Shown: positions 1 through 8,444, numbered from the stretch's first letter. The stretch: 25,626 bases of DNA from Clostridium sp. CAG:1013 (GCA_000432995.1 HF972661.1:30342-55967); one strand, 5' to 3'. Notes: generated from the sequence alone by a model not told the origin. A program made the numbers and translations.

Positions 1-865
1 AGCCAGCAGCCACGCCAGCCATCATGGGCAGAGCAAAGGTCACAACAGTGTCGATGTTGAACAGCACAGCCACGATCAGCACTACCACCAGAGCCAGGAA
101 AGTGGTCAAGGAGGTGAGCAGAGTGCGGCCCAGAGTCTGGTTCAAGCTCAGGTTCATCAGGTCCTCGTACTTGACCTTGGGTCCCAGCTTCCGCTTGTTC
201 TCACGGACACGGTCGTAAATAACGATGGTGCTGTTCAGGGAGTAACCCAGGATGGTGAGGATCACAGCGATGAACACATCGTTGATGGACATGCCGCACA
301 CCACAAACAGGCAGAAGGCGATCAGCACGTCGTGGACCAGAGCCACGATAGCGGTGACACCGGCGGAGAAACCACCGATCTTCTTAAACCGCAGGGTGAT
401 GTACAGCAGCAGGAACACCGCTGTAATCGCCAGGCACACCAGGCACTTCTGGAAGAACCGAGCGCCCATGGTAGCTTCCACGGAGTTGGATTCCAGCAGG
501 TTGAAGGTCAGCTCATCGAAAGCCTCGGTGAGCACGGTGGCCACCTGAGTCTGCTGGTCAGGGCTGATGCTCTGATTGCCAGCGAAGGACACGGTCACCT
601 GGTTGGCACCGGTGCTGATGTCCTGGTTGACGGTGACGGAGCAATCCATACCCATCTGCTCTTTAATGACATCCCGAACCTCTTCCTGAGTGATGTCGCC
701 GCCCTCCACGGAATATTTCACCATGGCGCCGCCGGCGAACTGGATGTCCAGCTTGGGGCCCAGGATCACACTGGCAAGGATGCCCACCACGATCAGCACG
801 ATGGAGATCCCAAAGTAGATCTTTCTGTTCTTGTAAAAGTCAAAGCGGTACATTTTCTCATTCAT
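1..865 (-). CDS. secF: Protein translocase subunit SecF (C-terminus cut by window edge)
   Basis: SecF pairs with SecD in the membrane and uses the proton gradient to help SecYEG move proteins across and release them outside. The reading frame is open from an ATG at 865 to the left edge (288 codons). The protein begins MNEKMYRFDFYKNRKIYFG, has one membrane segment at about residues 17-37, then an external domain with the family motif LDIQFAGGAM. Later membrane helices carry the SecF hallmark LTILGYSLNSTIVIYDRVRE. The last helix and the stop lie outside the window. The start overlaps the end of secD by 8 bases, so translation is probably coupled. Family assignment is certain; only the C-terminus is unseen. 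Confidence 0.97.
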   Translation of the reverse strand, partial: MNEKMYRFDFYKNRKIYFGISIVLIVVGILASVILGPKLDIQFAGGAMVKYSVEGGDITQEEVRDVIKEQMGMDCSVTVNQDISTGANQVTVSFAGNQSISPDQQTQVATVLTEAFDELTFNLLESNSVEATMGARFFQKCLVCLAITAVFLLLYITLRFKKIGGFSAGVTAIVALVHDVLIAFCLFVVCGMSINDVFIAVILTILGYSLNSTIVIYDRVRENKRKLGPKVKYEDLMNLSLNQTLGRTLLTSLTTFLALVVVLIVAVLFNIDTVVTFALPMMAGVAAG

Positions 866-2273
866 CGCCCCGAGCACCTCCAAACAGCCATTTTTTATGC
901 AGGCACTTGAAGCCAGCCAGAGAAGTGGTCATCAACCGGGTAGCGAACACACCCATGACGAAGTTGGCGATGATGCCCACCAGCAGGGTAAAGCCAAAGG
1001 AGAAAATGGAGCCAGTGGTGGATTCGCCAAAGATGATGGACAGGATGTTGCTGGGTCCGAACACGCCCATCAGCATGATAGCCACAATGGCGGTGGTGAT
1101 GTTGCCGTCGAAGATGGCCCAGAAGCTGTTCTTGAAGCCCATCTGAAGGGCGCCGTCCAGGGTCTTGCCATTCTTCAGCTCCTCGCGGATACGGCTGGCG
1201 GTGATCACGTTGGCGTCCACGCCCATGCCGATGGAGAGGATCAGACCGGCGATGCCGGGCAGAGTCATGGTAAAGGAATTGAGGAAGGGGAAGAATCCGG
1301 AGATGGCGGCAAAGCACAGGCCCATCTGACCGGCCAGAGTGATAGCGGCCACAACGCCGGGCAGCCGGAACACCAGGATCATCAGCACGGCGATGATAAT
1401 AAAGGCGATCACGCCGGCCAGCATCATGGCGTCAAGAGCCTGAGTGCCCAGGGTGGGAGCCATGGAGTTGAAGTCGGAAACTTCCAGGGCGAAGGGCAGA
1501 GCGCCGGCCTGGATCTTGGAGGCCAGCTGAGTGGCTTCCTCGCTGGTGAAGTCACCGGTGATGGTGCACTCGCCGTTGGTGATAGCTTCTTCCACGGTGG
1601 GGTAGGAGATCATCACGTCGTCCATCCAGATGGAGATAGTCTCACCTACCAGGTCAGCGGTGGCTTCGGCAAATTTTTCTTTGCCCTCGTCGCTGAATTT
1701 CAGGGCAACCACATACTTGTAATCGCCGGTGCCTTCATCCTGAACCATGGCAGGCTCCGCGGAAACCACGTCGCTGCCTTCCAGAATGATGTTCTCCGCA
1801 GTGGTGCCGGAGGGAGTCTTGTACACTACGCTGCCGTCGTCAGCGTATTCCATATCCTCGTACTCCATGCCTTCCCGGAAGGTGAGCTGAGCGGTTGCCG
1901 CCAACTCGTCAATAGCGGATTCGGGATCGAAGTCGGTCTCGTCGCTCTTCCAGGGGAACCGGACGATGATCCGGTTGTTGGTGGGATCGGTGTACAGTTC
2001 GTAGTCAGTGATATTGTTGGAAACCATGCGGGTTTCGATGATCTGCTTGGCTGCTTCCAACTCCGTCTCGGTGGCTTCCACGCCATCCTCCGGGCTGAAG
2101 GTAGCTTCCACACCACCCCGGATGTCGATGCCCCAACGGATATCACCGGTACCTTTTATGTAGGTCACTTTGAAGTCGCCGTTCTGGCCGTACACGCCGA
2201 ACAGAGACGTATACACCAGGGCAACGATCAGAAGCGCCACCACAAAAAATACTGGTTTCTTTCCTCGCTTCAT
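858..2273 (-). CDS. secD: Protein translocase subunit SecD
   Basis: SecD is the larger half of the SecDF accessory complex of the Sec translocon. The 471-residue product starts MKRGKKPVFFVV with an N-terminal membrane anchor at about residues 6-29. It continues with the motif GIDIRGGVEATF, a large external domain with LASKIQAGALPFALE before the second helix, and the C-terminal helical bundle with GMGVDANVITASRIREE. I chose the ATG at 2273 because GGAGGAAA sits 6-7 bases upstream and the anchor follows at once. The frame stays open to 2378, but that extension is low-complexity and has no binding site. secD is transcribed with secF and follows a 221-base gap with strong RNA structure. Confidence 0.97.
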   Translation of the reverse strand: MKRGKKPVFFVVALLIVALVYTSLFGVYGQNGDFKVTYIKGTGDIRWGIDIRGGVEATFSPEDGVEATETELEAAKQIIETRMVSNNITDYELYTDPTNNRIIVRFPWKSDETDFDPESAIDELAATAQLTFREGMEYEDMEYADDGSVVYKTPSGTTAENIILEGSDVVSAEPAMVQDEGTGDYKYVVALKFSDEGKEKFAEATADLVGETISIWMDDVMISYPTVEEAITNGECTITGDFTSEEATQLASKIQAGALPFALEVSDFNSMAPTLGTQALDAMMLAGVIAFIIIAVLMILVFRLPGVVAAITLAGQMGLCFAAISGFFPFLNSFTMTLPGIAGLILSIGMGVDANVITASRIREELKNGKTLDGALQMGFKNSFWAIFDGNITTAIVAIMLMGVFGPSNILSIIFGESTTGSIFSFGFTLLVGIIANFVMGVFATRLMTTSLAGFKCLHKKWLFGGARGDE

Positions 2274-2345
2274 GGGTCTTTCCTCCAATCGGTCCGCCGC
2301 TTGGGGACGGGCCTTGTTTTTTCTGCTGCTTGGATCTTTATGGGC

Positions 2346-2472
2346 GCGTAGAAAAAACCTAAGGCTTTTTCTACGCAAAACAGGGCAGCGAGGGGCGGGA
2401 GCGTCCGGGTCCCAAAGCTGGGACCACGCGCAGCTCCCCGGGACGAATGCCTCCGTCCCCCCTCTGCTACCC
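2346..2472 (-). other. Structured intergenic RNA candidate between ispH-S1 and secD
   Basis: The gap 2274-2494 has no gene. Read on the minus strand it can fold as follows. A long-range stem pairs 2459-2472 with 2383-2395 (about 13 pairs, one bulged A, one G-U). It encloses a GGACG/CGTCC hairpin (2441-2458) and a second arm with GGTCCC/GGGACC (2408-2425), extended by GCGT/ACGC and GGGA/TCCC. A separate 14-bp hairpin with a 3-base loop follows at 2346-2376, GCGTAGAAAAA pairing with TTTTTCTACGC. The last hairpin could end the ispH-S1 transcript, although its U-run lies inside the stem. The branched part is more than a terminator needs, so it may be a secD leader element. I recognise no known riboswitch class. 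Folding was done by eye. Confidence 0.5.
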
Positions 2473-2494
2473 CGGTTTCATACACGTTTAGATC

Positions 2495-4474
2495 TTACTC
2501 CTGCTCTTCAGTGCTGTACACAACTTCCTCAGCGGGAGCCTGAGCGGCGGCCTCGTCCTCAGCAGCCTTCTGCTCTTCCAGCAGGGCGCGGATGGACAGG
2601 GACACACGGTGACGGTCAAAGTCGATCTCGGTGATCTTCACCTTCACCTCATCGCCCACCTTCAGCACGTCCTGAGGCTTCTCGATGCGATGGTCGGCGA
2701 TCTGGGAAATGTGGATCAGGCCGTCGATGCCGGGGATCACGCTGGCGAAAGCGCCGAACTGGGTCATGCCCACGATCTTGGCGTCGCACACGGTGCCCAC
2801 GGGATACTCCCGCTCCAGCTTCACCCAGGGATTGTCCTCGGGACGCTTGTAGCCCAGAGAGATCTTGCCGTTCTCGCGATCCAGGCCCTTGACGTACACT
2901 TCCACGGTGTCGCCCACGTTCAGCACTTCGCTGGGATGCTTGATCCGGTTCCAAGACAGCTCGGAAATATGGACCATGCCGTCCACGCCGCCCAGATCAA
3001 CAAAGGCGCCGAAGTTGGTGAGGGACTTCACCTTGCCGGTATAGGTCTGGCCTTCTTCCACCTGCTCCCAGAACTTCTCCTGGGCAGCCTTGCGCTCCTC
3101 GCGGAGCACGCTGCGGATGGAGCCCACAGCGCGGCGGCGCTGGCGGTTGACTTCGATGATGCGGAAGTGGACTTCCTTGCCCATCAGCTCGTTCAGGTCC
3201 TCACCGCGGGAAGCGGTAGCCTGAGAAGCGGGCACGAAGATGCGCATAGCGCCCTTCAGGACGATCACGCCGCCCTTGACCACTTCGATAACTTTGCCTT
3301 CCAGGATTTCGTTGTTCTCCTGAGCCTGGGCGATTTCGTCCCAGCCCTTCATGGCGTCCACGCGCCGCTTGGAGAGCATGATGGTGCCTTCCTGGTCGTT
3401 GGTCTTCATGATCAGCAGATCCATCTCGTCGCCGATCTTCACAACGTCTTCAGGCTTCACGTTGGGGTCGTTGGAAAGCTCGTTGGCGGGGATGAAACCA
3501 GCCTGCTTCCGGCCTACGTCCACATAGACTTCGGTGGGAGAGATCCCTACGACGACGCCGTGCACCTTTTCATCTGTATTCAAGCTTTTGAGGGATTCCT
3601 CAAGCATTTCTTCAAAGTTCTGTTCGTTGTTGTTGACTTCTGCCATGGTAGCAAGTACCTCCTTTATAATGCTTGCGGGCGTGGAAGCTCCCGCTGTGAT
3701 GCCAACGCTCAGCCCGGCCGAAAACACAGGCAGCTCGTCCGCCCTTTCGATGAGGTACGTCTCGCAGTATCCCGCGCAGATATCGCGCAGCTTTGCCGTG
3801 TTCGAACTGTCCTTGCCCCCCACCACGATCATCCTGTCACAGCGCTGGGCAAGGGTTTTTGCTTCTTTCTGCCGTCTCGCAGTCGCATTACATATTGTAG
3901 CAAAAACTGCGGCATTTGTACATAGTTTTTTAAGAGTTTCCAAGCATTTTTCCCATTCTCCCGAATGAAACGTTGTTTGAGCGGCAAATGCCAGGGGTTT
4001 CTCCGCCAATTCCGGATGGATTTTCAGCAATTCCACCAATTCTTCGGCGTTTTTTATGACAAAATTCTCCCCTTTGCAGTGTCCCACGATTCCCCGCACT
4101 TCCGGGTGGTCCTTGTCTCCCGCCAGCAAAAACACCTTTCCCTCCTCTCCGGAGGACGCGGCCAGCTGGTGAATTTTTTTCACAAAAGGACAAGTGGCAT
4201 CCACATAGGGGATGGAAAGGGCTTGGATCTTCTCCTCCACCTCTCGGGGCACGCCGTGGGAACGGATGACCAGAGTGTAGCCGGGAGGGGTCTCCTCGGG
4301 GGTGTTGACAATGCGCACGCCACGGCTTTCAAACTCTCCAATAACCTGGGGGTTATGAATGATGGGTCCCAGGGTAGCGGCTTGTTTGCCCTCCTCCAAC
4401 AGCTGATAGACCGTGTTCACCGCCCGGTCCACACCAAAGCAGAACCCAGCGGTGGAAGCCACCTCAATTTTCAT
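2495..4474 (-). CDS. ispH: IspH (4-hydroxy-3-methylbut-2-enyl diphosphate reductase) fused to S1-type RNA-binding domains
   Basis: The N-terminal half (residues 1-280) is IspH, the iron-sulfur enzyme that makes IPP and DMAPP in the last step of the MEP isoprenoid pathway. The three cluster-ligand cysteines are visible: C12 (AGFCFGVDRAV), C95 (DATCPFVKKIH) and C195 (ICNATARRQ). Also present are IRSHGVP, DHPEVRG and AQTT. Residues about 303-370, 388-455, 474-542 and 560-628 are four S1 (OB-fold) repeats; the third and fourth carry the best copies (NFGAFVDLGGVDGMVHISELS). The tail is acidic. This bifunctional fusion, 659 residues, is a known arrangement in Clostridia; the S1 half probably serves as ribosomal protein S1 or an S1-like factor. 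The start overlaps plsC by 11 bases. Confidence 0.96.
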   Translation of the reverse strand: MKIEVASTAGFCFGVDRAVNTVYQLLEEGKQAATLGPIIHNPQVIGEFESRGVRIVNTPEETPPGYTLVIRSHGVPREVEEKIQALSIPYVDATCPFVKKIHQLAASSGEEGKVFLLAGDKDHPEVRGIVGHCKGENFVIKNAEELVELLKIHPELAEKPLAFAAQTTFHSGEWEKCLETLKKLCTNAAVFATICNATARRQKEAKTLAQRCDRMIVVGGKDSSNTAKLRDICAGYCETYLIERADELPVFSAGLSVGITAGASTPASIIKEVLATMAEVNNNEQNFEEMLEESLKSLNTDEKVHGVVVGISPTEVYVDVGRKQAGFIPANELSNDPNVKPEDVVKIGDEMDLLIMKTNDQEGTIMLSKRRVDAMKGWDEIAQAQENNEILEGKVIEVVKGGVIVLKGAMRIFVPASQATASRGEDLNELMGKEVHFRIIEVNRQRRRAVGSIRSVLREERKAAQEKFWEQVEEGQTYTGKVKSLTNFGAFVDLGGVDGMVHISELSWNRIKHPSEVLNVGDTVEVYVKGLDRENGKISLGYKRPEDNPWVKLEREYPVGTVCDAKIVGMTQFGAFASVIPGIDGLIHISQIADHRIEKPQDVLKVGDEVKVKITEIDFDRHRVSLSIRALLEEQKAAEDEAAAQAPAEEVVYSTEEQE

Positions 4475-5186
4475 GGGGAACCTCCTGGGTCTGAACCGGC
4501 TCTGCCTTGGGAGCTTCGGCCTCTCTCTCCGAGGGAAGCCCCAGATCCTTCAGTGATTCCTCCCGCAGATCCGCAATACGGCTCATAATGGTCCGGCTGG
4601 CCCGGCGCAGCTGCATGCTGGAATCGTCTTTGATATTCAGTTCTTCCGCAGGGATAGGCTTGCCAAAACGGATGAGAGTACGCTTGAAGGGCCCGGGCCT
4701 GCCCCCGTCCTCAGCGGTGATGCACACCGGCACCACAGGAGCCTTGGTCTCGTACGCCAAAAGTGCCGCGCCGGTCTTGGGCTTTTGCAGCTTGCCGTCC
4801 TTGGAGCGGTGGCCTTCAATGAACACGCCCACCACGCCGTTCTGTTTGAGCAAAGCGTAGGCGTCCTCCAATGCGTCGGATCCGCCGGTGCCCCGCTTCA
4901 CCGGGAATGCTCCCAGCTTGCGGAACAGCCCGCCTAGGAATTTGTTTCTAAAGAGTTCTGCCTTAGCCATATAGAACACCTGACGCTTTTGAGAAAGCCC
5001 CAACAGCACTGGATCCCGCTTGGCCAGGTGGTTGCTGCACAGCAGCACAGGACCTACCTTGGGCACGTTTTCGGCACCCACCACTTTCATCCGGAACACC
5101 AGGTGGAAATACCACCACAAAACGATCTGACCCACCATATAAAGCGCCGTTTTCCGCTTTGGGGTGTTGTCTCTCTCTTCGATCAC
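4464..5186 (-). CDS. plsC: 1-acyl-sn-glycerol-3-phosphate acyltransferase (PlsC family)
   Basis: This enzyme transfers an acyl chain to lysophosphatidic acid to make phosphatidic acid at the cytoplasmic membrane. The 240-residue protein has a hydrophobic N-terminal stretch (about residues 15-32), the catalytic HX4D motif as NHLAKRDP (H53, D58), the substrate-binding block AFPVKRGTGG, and EGHRSKDG (residues 124-131) in place of the more usual EGTRS. The start is a GTG at 5186 with AAGGAG nine bases upstream. The C-terminal 25 residues are rich in E, P and A and look disordered. It lies between cmk and ispH-S1, an order common in Firmicutes, and overlaps ispH by 11 bases. Confidence 0.9.
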   Translation of the reverse strand: MIEERDNTPKRKTALYMVGQIVLWWYFHLVFRMKVVGAENVPKVGPVLLCSNHLAKRDPVLLGLSQKRQVFYMAKAELFRNKFLGGLFRKLGAFPVKRGTGGSDALEDAYALLKQNGVVGVFIEGHRSKDGKLQKPKTGAALLAYETKAPVVPVCITAEDGGRPGPFKRTLIRFGKPIPAEELNIKDDSSMQLRRASRTIMSRIADLREESLKDLGLPSEREAEAPKAEPVQTQEVPHEN

Positions 5187-5240
5187 CTACATCGACTCCT
5201 TCCAAAATTCATTTTCCCATAATTCCCGTAGAAAAAAACC

Positions 5241-5903
5241 TTACATCCGCTCCCGGACCAGCTCCACCAACCGCTCCACAGAACGCTCAAAGGTGTCGTC
5301 GCTGGTATCCACCAGCACGGAATCCTCCGCGGGCCGCAGAGGCGCCGTCTCCCGATGGGAGTCCTGATAATCCCGCTGCTCAATATCCCGCAGGATGGAT
5401 TCGTAATCCGCCTCCATACCGCTTTCCTCCAACTGCCGCACCCGGCGCCGGGCACGCTCTTCCGGGGATGCGGTGAGAAACACTTTCAGCTGGGCGTTGG
5501 GCAGCACCACTGTACCGATATCCCGGCCGTCCATGAGCACGTTGTTTTTCTCCGCCAGATCTCGCTGAAGCTGAAGCAAATAGGCCCGCACCGCCGGGAT
5601 AGCGGAGCAGGTGGAAGTCGCCATGGACACTTCCGGTGTGCGGATAAGCCCAGTCACGTCCTCTCCGTTGAGAAGCATCTTCTGCCCCTGTTCTGTGTAT
5701 TCCATCCCCACCTGGATCTGGGGCAGAAGCTCCTCCACCTTAGCGGCGTCATGGGGATCCACTCCCTGGCGCAGCACATAAAGGGCAATGGTACGATACA
5801 AAGCCCCTGTGTCCACATACACGAACCCAAGTTCTTTGGCCACTGCCTTGGCAACACTGCTCTTGCCTGCCCCGGCGGGACCATCGATAGCTACTGCAAA
5901 CAT
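5241..5903 (-). CDS. cmk: (d)CMP kinase (cytidylate kinase)
   Basis: Cmk phosphorylates CMP and dCMP with ATP, recycling CMP from lipid and RNA turnover. The 220-residue product is the normal length. It begins MFAVAIDGPAGAGKSSVAKA with the P-loop at residues 8-16, then YVDTGALYR (substrate-binding region), the NMP-binding insert, MDGRDIGTVV, and the lid ASPEERARRR. The ATG at 5903 has GAGGT nine bases upstream. It heads the run cmk - plsC - ispH-S1. No strong promoter was found between 5904 and 5995; a weak candidate reads TTTCCG, 17 bases, TAAACA. Confidence 0.97.
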   Translation of the reverse strand: MFAVAIDGPAGAGKSSVAKAVAKELGFVYVDTGALYRTIALYVLRQGVDPHDAAKVEELLPQIQVGMEYTEQGQKMLLNGEDVTGLIRTPEVSMATSTCSAIPAVRAYLLQLQRDLAEKNNVLMDGRDIGTVVLPNAQLKVFLTASPEERARRRVRQLEESGMEADYESILRDIEQRDYQDSHRETAPLRPAEDSVLVDTSDDTFERSVERLVELVRERM

Positions 5904-5995
5904 AAATATAACACCTCGTTTTCAGTGATCCTTTTCTGTTTAGCACCCTATCCTGCCAGCGGAAACACTCTAGGGACTGTCTCCGGCGCCCTAAA

Positions 5996-6047
5996 GACAA
6001 AAAACCGCCGGCAGCAGGTATCCTTATCATACCCTGTTACGGCGGTT
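5996..6047 (-). terminator. Intrinsic terminator after the flavoprotein gene
   Basis: On the minus strand AACCGCCG (6040-6047) pairs with CGGCGGTT (6003-6010), and an inner stem CAGG(G)TAT/ATACCTG closes the loop. A run of T follows at once. It lies 46 bases after the flavoprotein stop and separates that unit from cmk. Confidence 0.88.
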
Positions 6048-6092
6048 CTTTCAAGCAATCTTTTTCTTTGCGGGAAAAAAACTAAAAAATCC

Positions 6093-7334
6093 TCACGTCT
6101 CTCCGGCGCAGGTTCCTGCCAAACGTCCGGTGGCAAAAGCGATCTGCAAATTATAGCCCCCAGTGTAGGCGTCGGCATCCAAGACCTCCCCGGCAAAATA
6201 CAGACCCTCTACCAGTTTGGACTCCATGGTCTTAGGATTGACTTCCTTCAAGCTCACCCCTCCTGAGGTGACAATAGCCTCCGCGATGGGACGGAACCCC
6301 TCCACTTCCAGGGAGAAGTTTTTCAACAGTTCACACAGGTTCCGGCGCTGTTCCTTAGTAACGGAATGGCATCGAGTCTCTCCCGGAATGCCGCTGCGCT
6401 CCACCACCACGGGGATCATCTTCTGGGGCAGCAACTCCTCTAAAGAGTTGGCAAAGATCTTATTTTTATGGGCTTCCAGCTCCCGCACCAGCCGGGCGTC
6501 CAGCTGGTTTTGATCCAGGGCAGGCTTCAAGTCGATCCACACGGTGAATTTCCCCGGCTCCATGGGCCTTAGATGGGCAGACGCGCTGAGAATAGTGGGG
6601 CCGCTCAGCCCGAAATGAGTGAACAGCAGCTCCCCAAAATCTTCGTACACCGGCTTCTTCTTTCCCTTGGCAGTCACCTTCACCCCGCAGTTGCGCAGGG
6701 AAAGGCCCATCATGCGCTGACACCAGTCTCCCCGTTCCACCAAAGGCACCAGAGAAGGAGTGGGCTCCACAATGGTGTGGCCCAAGGCTTTTGCCAGCCG
6801 GAAACCGTCTCCGTTGGAGCCGGTACCCGGATAGGACGCCCCGCCACATGCAAGGATCACTGACCGGCCGTAATACGTCCCCTGAGGTGTTTTCACCCCC
6901 ACGACCCGGCCGTTTTCCGTGAGCACCTGGGTCACCGGCTCCCGGACTACCTGAGCGCCTTTCGCCCAGCGCTCCAATGCATTGGCGATATCGTGGGCGC
7001 TGTCGGACTGAGGGAACACCCGACGGCCCCGCTCTGTTTTCAAAGGTACGCCCATGTTTTCAAAAAATGCCATGGTATCCGCGGGAGAAAAGGCGGACAG
7101 CGCCCCGTACAGGAATTTTCCTCCCCGGGGACAGGCTGCCACCACTTCTTCCACTGGGCAGTTGTTGGTCACATTACACCGGCCCTTCCCGGTGATCCGC
7201 ACCTTTCTGCCCAAGACTTTATTCTTATCAAACAGGCACACGGACTTCCCCAAGCTCACCGCCATACCAGCGGCCATCAGCCCGGCGGCGCCGCCGCCTA
7301 CTACCAGCGTGTCAAACTGTTCCACCGGCCTCAA
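6093..7334 (-). CDS. BaiN/HI0933-family FAD-dependent oxidoreductase
   Basis: This is a flavoprotein of the HI0933/YhiN/BaiN family. Its substrate is not known for most members; BaiN of Clostridium scindens is linked to bile-acid 7-dehydroxylation, but that role cannot be assigned from sequence. The 413-residue protein has an N-terminal Rossmann motif DTLVVGGGAAGLMAAGMA (residues 8-25), then GRKVRITGKGRCNVTN, ILACGGASYPGTGSNGDGF, and the C-terminal FAD block GLYFAGEVLDADAYTGGYNLQ. The start is probably the TTG at 7334, whose TTGA overlaps the rpiR stop by 4 bases, suggesting translational coupling. The ribosome site is weak (AAGGG very close), and a GTG at 7325 is possible. Confidence 0.9.
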   Translation of the reverse strand: MRPVEQFDTLVVGGGAAGLMAAGMAVSLGKSVCLFDKNKVLGRKVRITGKGRCNVTNNCPVEEVVAACPRGGKFLYGALSAFSPADTMAFFENMGVPLKTERGRRVFPQSDSAHDIANALERWAKGAQVVREPVTQVLTENGRVVGVKTPQGTYYGRSVILACGGASYPGTGSNGDGFRLAKALGHTIVEPTPSLVPLVERGDWCQRMMGLSLRNCGVKVTAKGKKKPVYEDFGELLFTHFGLSGPTILSASAHLRPMEPGKFTVWIDLKPALDQNQLDARLVRELEAHKNKIFANSLEELLPQKMIPVVVERSGIPGETRCHSVTKEQRRNLCELLKNFSLEVEGFRPIAEAIVTSGGVSLKEVNPKTMESKLVEGLYFAGEVLDADAYTGGYNLQIAFATGRLAGTCAGET

Positions 7335-8203
7335 CTGCCCTTCTCATCCACTTTTTCGTACACGCCATACTCGTCCCAGATCTCCTCGATCTTCCGCAGA
7401 GTGTCCGCCACCTCGGCCTTTTTCTTGATAGCCACGGTAACGATCAGAGCGTTGATGATGCTCAGGGGGCCCACCAGGGAATCCACAAAGGAGACCATAT
7501 CGCTGCGGGCCAGCAGCACATGGGACGCGTGCTGGGCCAAGGGCGACAGCGGGCTGTCGGTGATGGCCACAGTGGTAGCCTTCTGGGAAGAGGCGTATTT
7601 CATGGTTTTGACCGCTTTTTTGGAATAGCGGGGGAAGCTAATGGCGATCACAGCGTCCCCTTCCCCGATGCGGACCATCTGCTGCAAAATGGTGGCCTCG
7701 CTGGTGGCCTCCACCAGGTGGACCGTATCGAACACAAGCCGCAGATAGTGGGCCAGAAACGTGGCCAAAGCAAGGGAGCTTCCCGCGCCCAGCACGTAGA
7801 CCTTCTTGGCTCCCACCAAGGCGTCAACGGCCTTGTAGAAGGCCTCCTGATCCACGTTCTCCTTGGTCCGCTTCAAAATGTCGATGTCCTGATCCACCAC
7901 AGCGTCCAAAAGCCGCCGGGTCTCTATGTTCTGAGAGGTGCGCTCCAGCCGCTGGACGCTGGTCATCTTGCTGCGGATGACCTCCTGCATGGCCTGCTGC
8001 AACGCCGGATACCCGGAGTAACCGATCTCCGTAGCGAACCGCACCACGGTGGATTCGCTGACTCCTACGGTGGCGCCCAGTTTGGAAGCCGTCATAAACG
8101 CTACTTGATCGGAATGCTCCTCAATATATCGGGCGATCATCCGCTGGCCCTTGGAAAAGCTGCCGCTGTGCTGGCGGATGCGCTCGGACAGTTGGCTGTT
8201 CAT
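7331..8203 (-). CDS. MurR/RpiR-family transcriptional regulator
   Basis: Members bind DNA through an N-terminal RpiR helix-turn-helix and sense phosphosugars through a C-terminal SIS domain. In this 290-residue protein the helix-turn-helix covers about residues 37-60 (TASKLGATVGVSESTVVRFA). The SIS domain covers about 125-260, with VYVLGAGSSLALA and AISFPRYSKKAV. I chose the ATG at 8203 because GGAAGGAAGG precedes it; the frame runs on to 8302 without a binding site. It is followed by, and overlaps, the flavoprotein gene, so the two are likely co-transcribed. No sugar-handling genes are nearby, so the inducer is unknown. Confidence 0.92.
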   Translation of the reverse strand: MNSQLSERIRQHSGSFSKGQRMIARYIEEHSDQVAFMTASKLGATVGVSESTVVRFATEIGYSGYPALQQAMQEVIRSKMTSVQRLERTSQNIETRRLLDAVVDQDIDILKRTKENVDQEAFYKAVDALVGAKKVYVLGAGSSLALATFLAHYLRLVFDTVHLVEATSEATILQQMVRIGEGDAVIAISFPRYSKKAVKTMKYASSQKATTVAITDSPLSPLAQHASHVLLARSDMVSFVDSLVGPLSIINALIVTVAIKKKAEVADTLRKIEEIWDEYGVYEKVDEKGS

Positions 8204-8273
8204 GTCCTTCCTTCCTTTCCCGCGGTGGTCCCTTCCCTCCCATGGAACTGCCGCGCAAAGCAATGTCTTATTC

Positions 8274-8302
8274 ATTTTACGGCTTTCTCCTGCAAAAAGC
8301 AA
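8274..8302 (-). promoter_or_regulatory. Sigma-A promoter for the rpiR-flavoprotein unit
   Basis: Minus strand: -35 TTGCTT (8297-8302), 17-base spacer, -10 TAAAAT (8274-8279), about 70 bases before the rpiR start. An imperfect AT-rich inverted repeat (8345-8364, GAAATTTT-3-AAAATTCC type) lies 40-60 bases upstream of the -35. It could be an RpiR site but is weak evidence. Nothing else stands out in 8303-8406. Confidence 0.6.
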
Positions 8303-8406
8303 GGCATTCTTAGGCTATTTCCTGAATTTCCACACCATTTTGCAGGAATTTTTTTCAAAATTTCAAAAGGACTTCCCTCTTTGCAAGCGAAAATGTCCCG
8401 GAACAG

Positions 8407-8438
8407 AAAAAAAGACTGCCGCGGGATGGCGGCAGTCT
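8407..8438 (-). terminator. Intrinsic terminator after the small membrane protein gene
   Basis: On the minus strand AGACTGCCG pairs with CGGCAGTCT across a short loop, followed by seven T. It starts 7 bases after the stop of the 8445-8984 gene and closes the dnaJ unit. Confidence 0.93.
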
Positions 8439-8444
8439 CTTGCA

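Noticed and set aside
897..2351. 484-codon plus-strand ORF opposite secD
   Set aside because: It is a compositional shadow of secD: rich in H, G, D and Q, with no domain and no ribosome site.
2274..2378. N-terminal extension of secD up to 2378
   Set aside because: No ribosome site; the sequence is not SecD-like, and the ATG at 2273 has GGAGGAAA and is followed by the membrane anchor.
5226..5244. GTAGAAAAAAACC motif similar to the hairpin arm at 2348-2359
   Set aside because: Only about 12 bases match and the second copy lacks the inverted partner, so it is likely coincidence.
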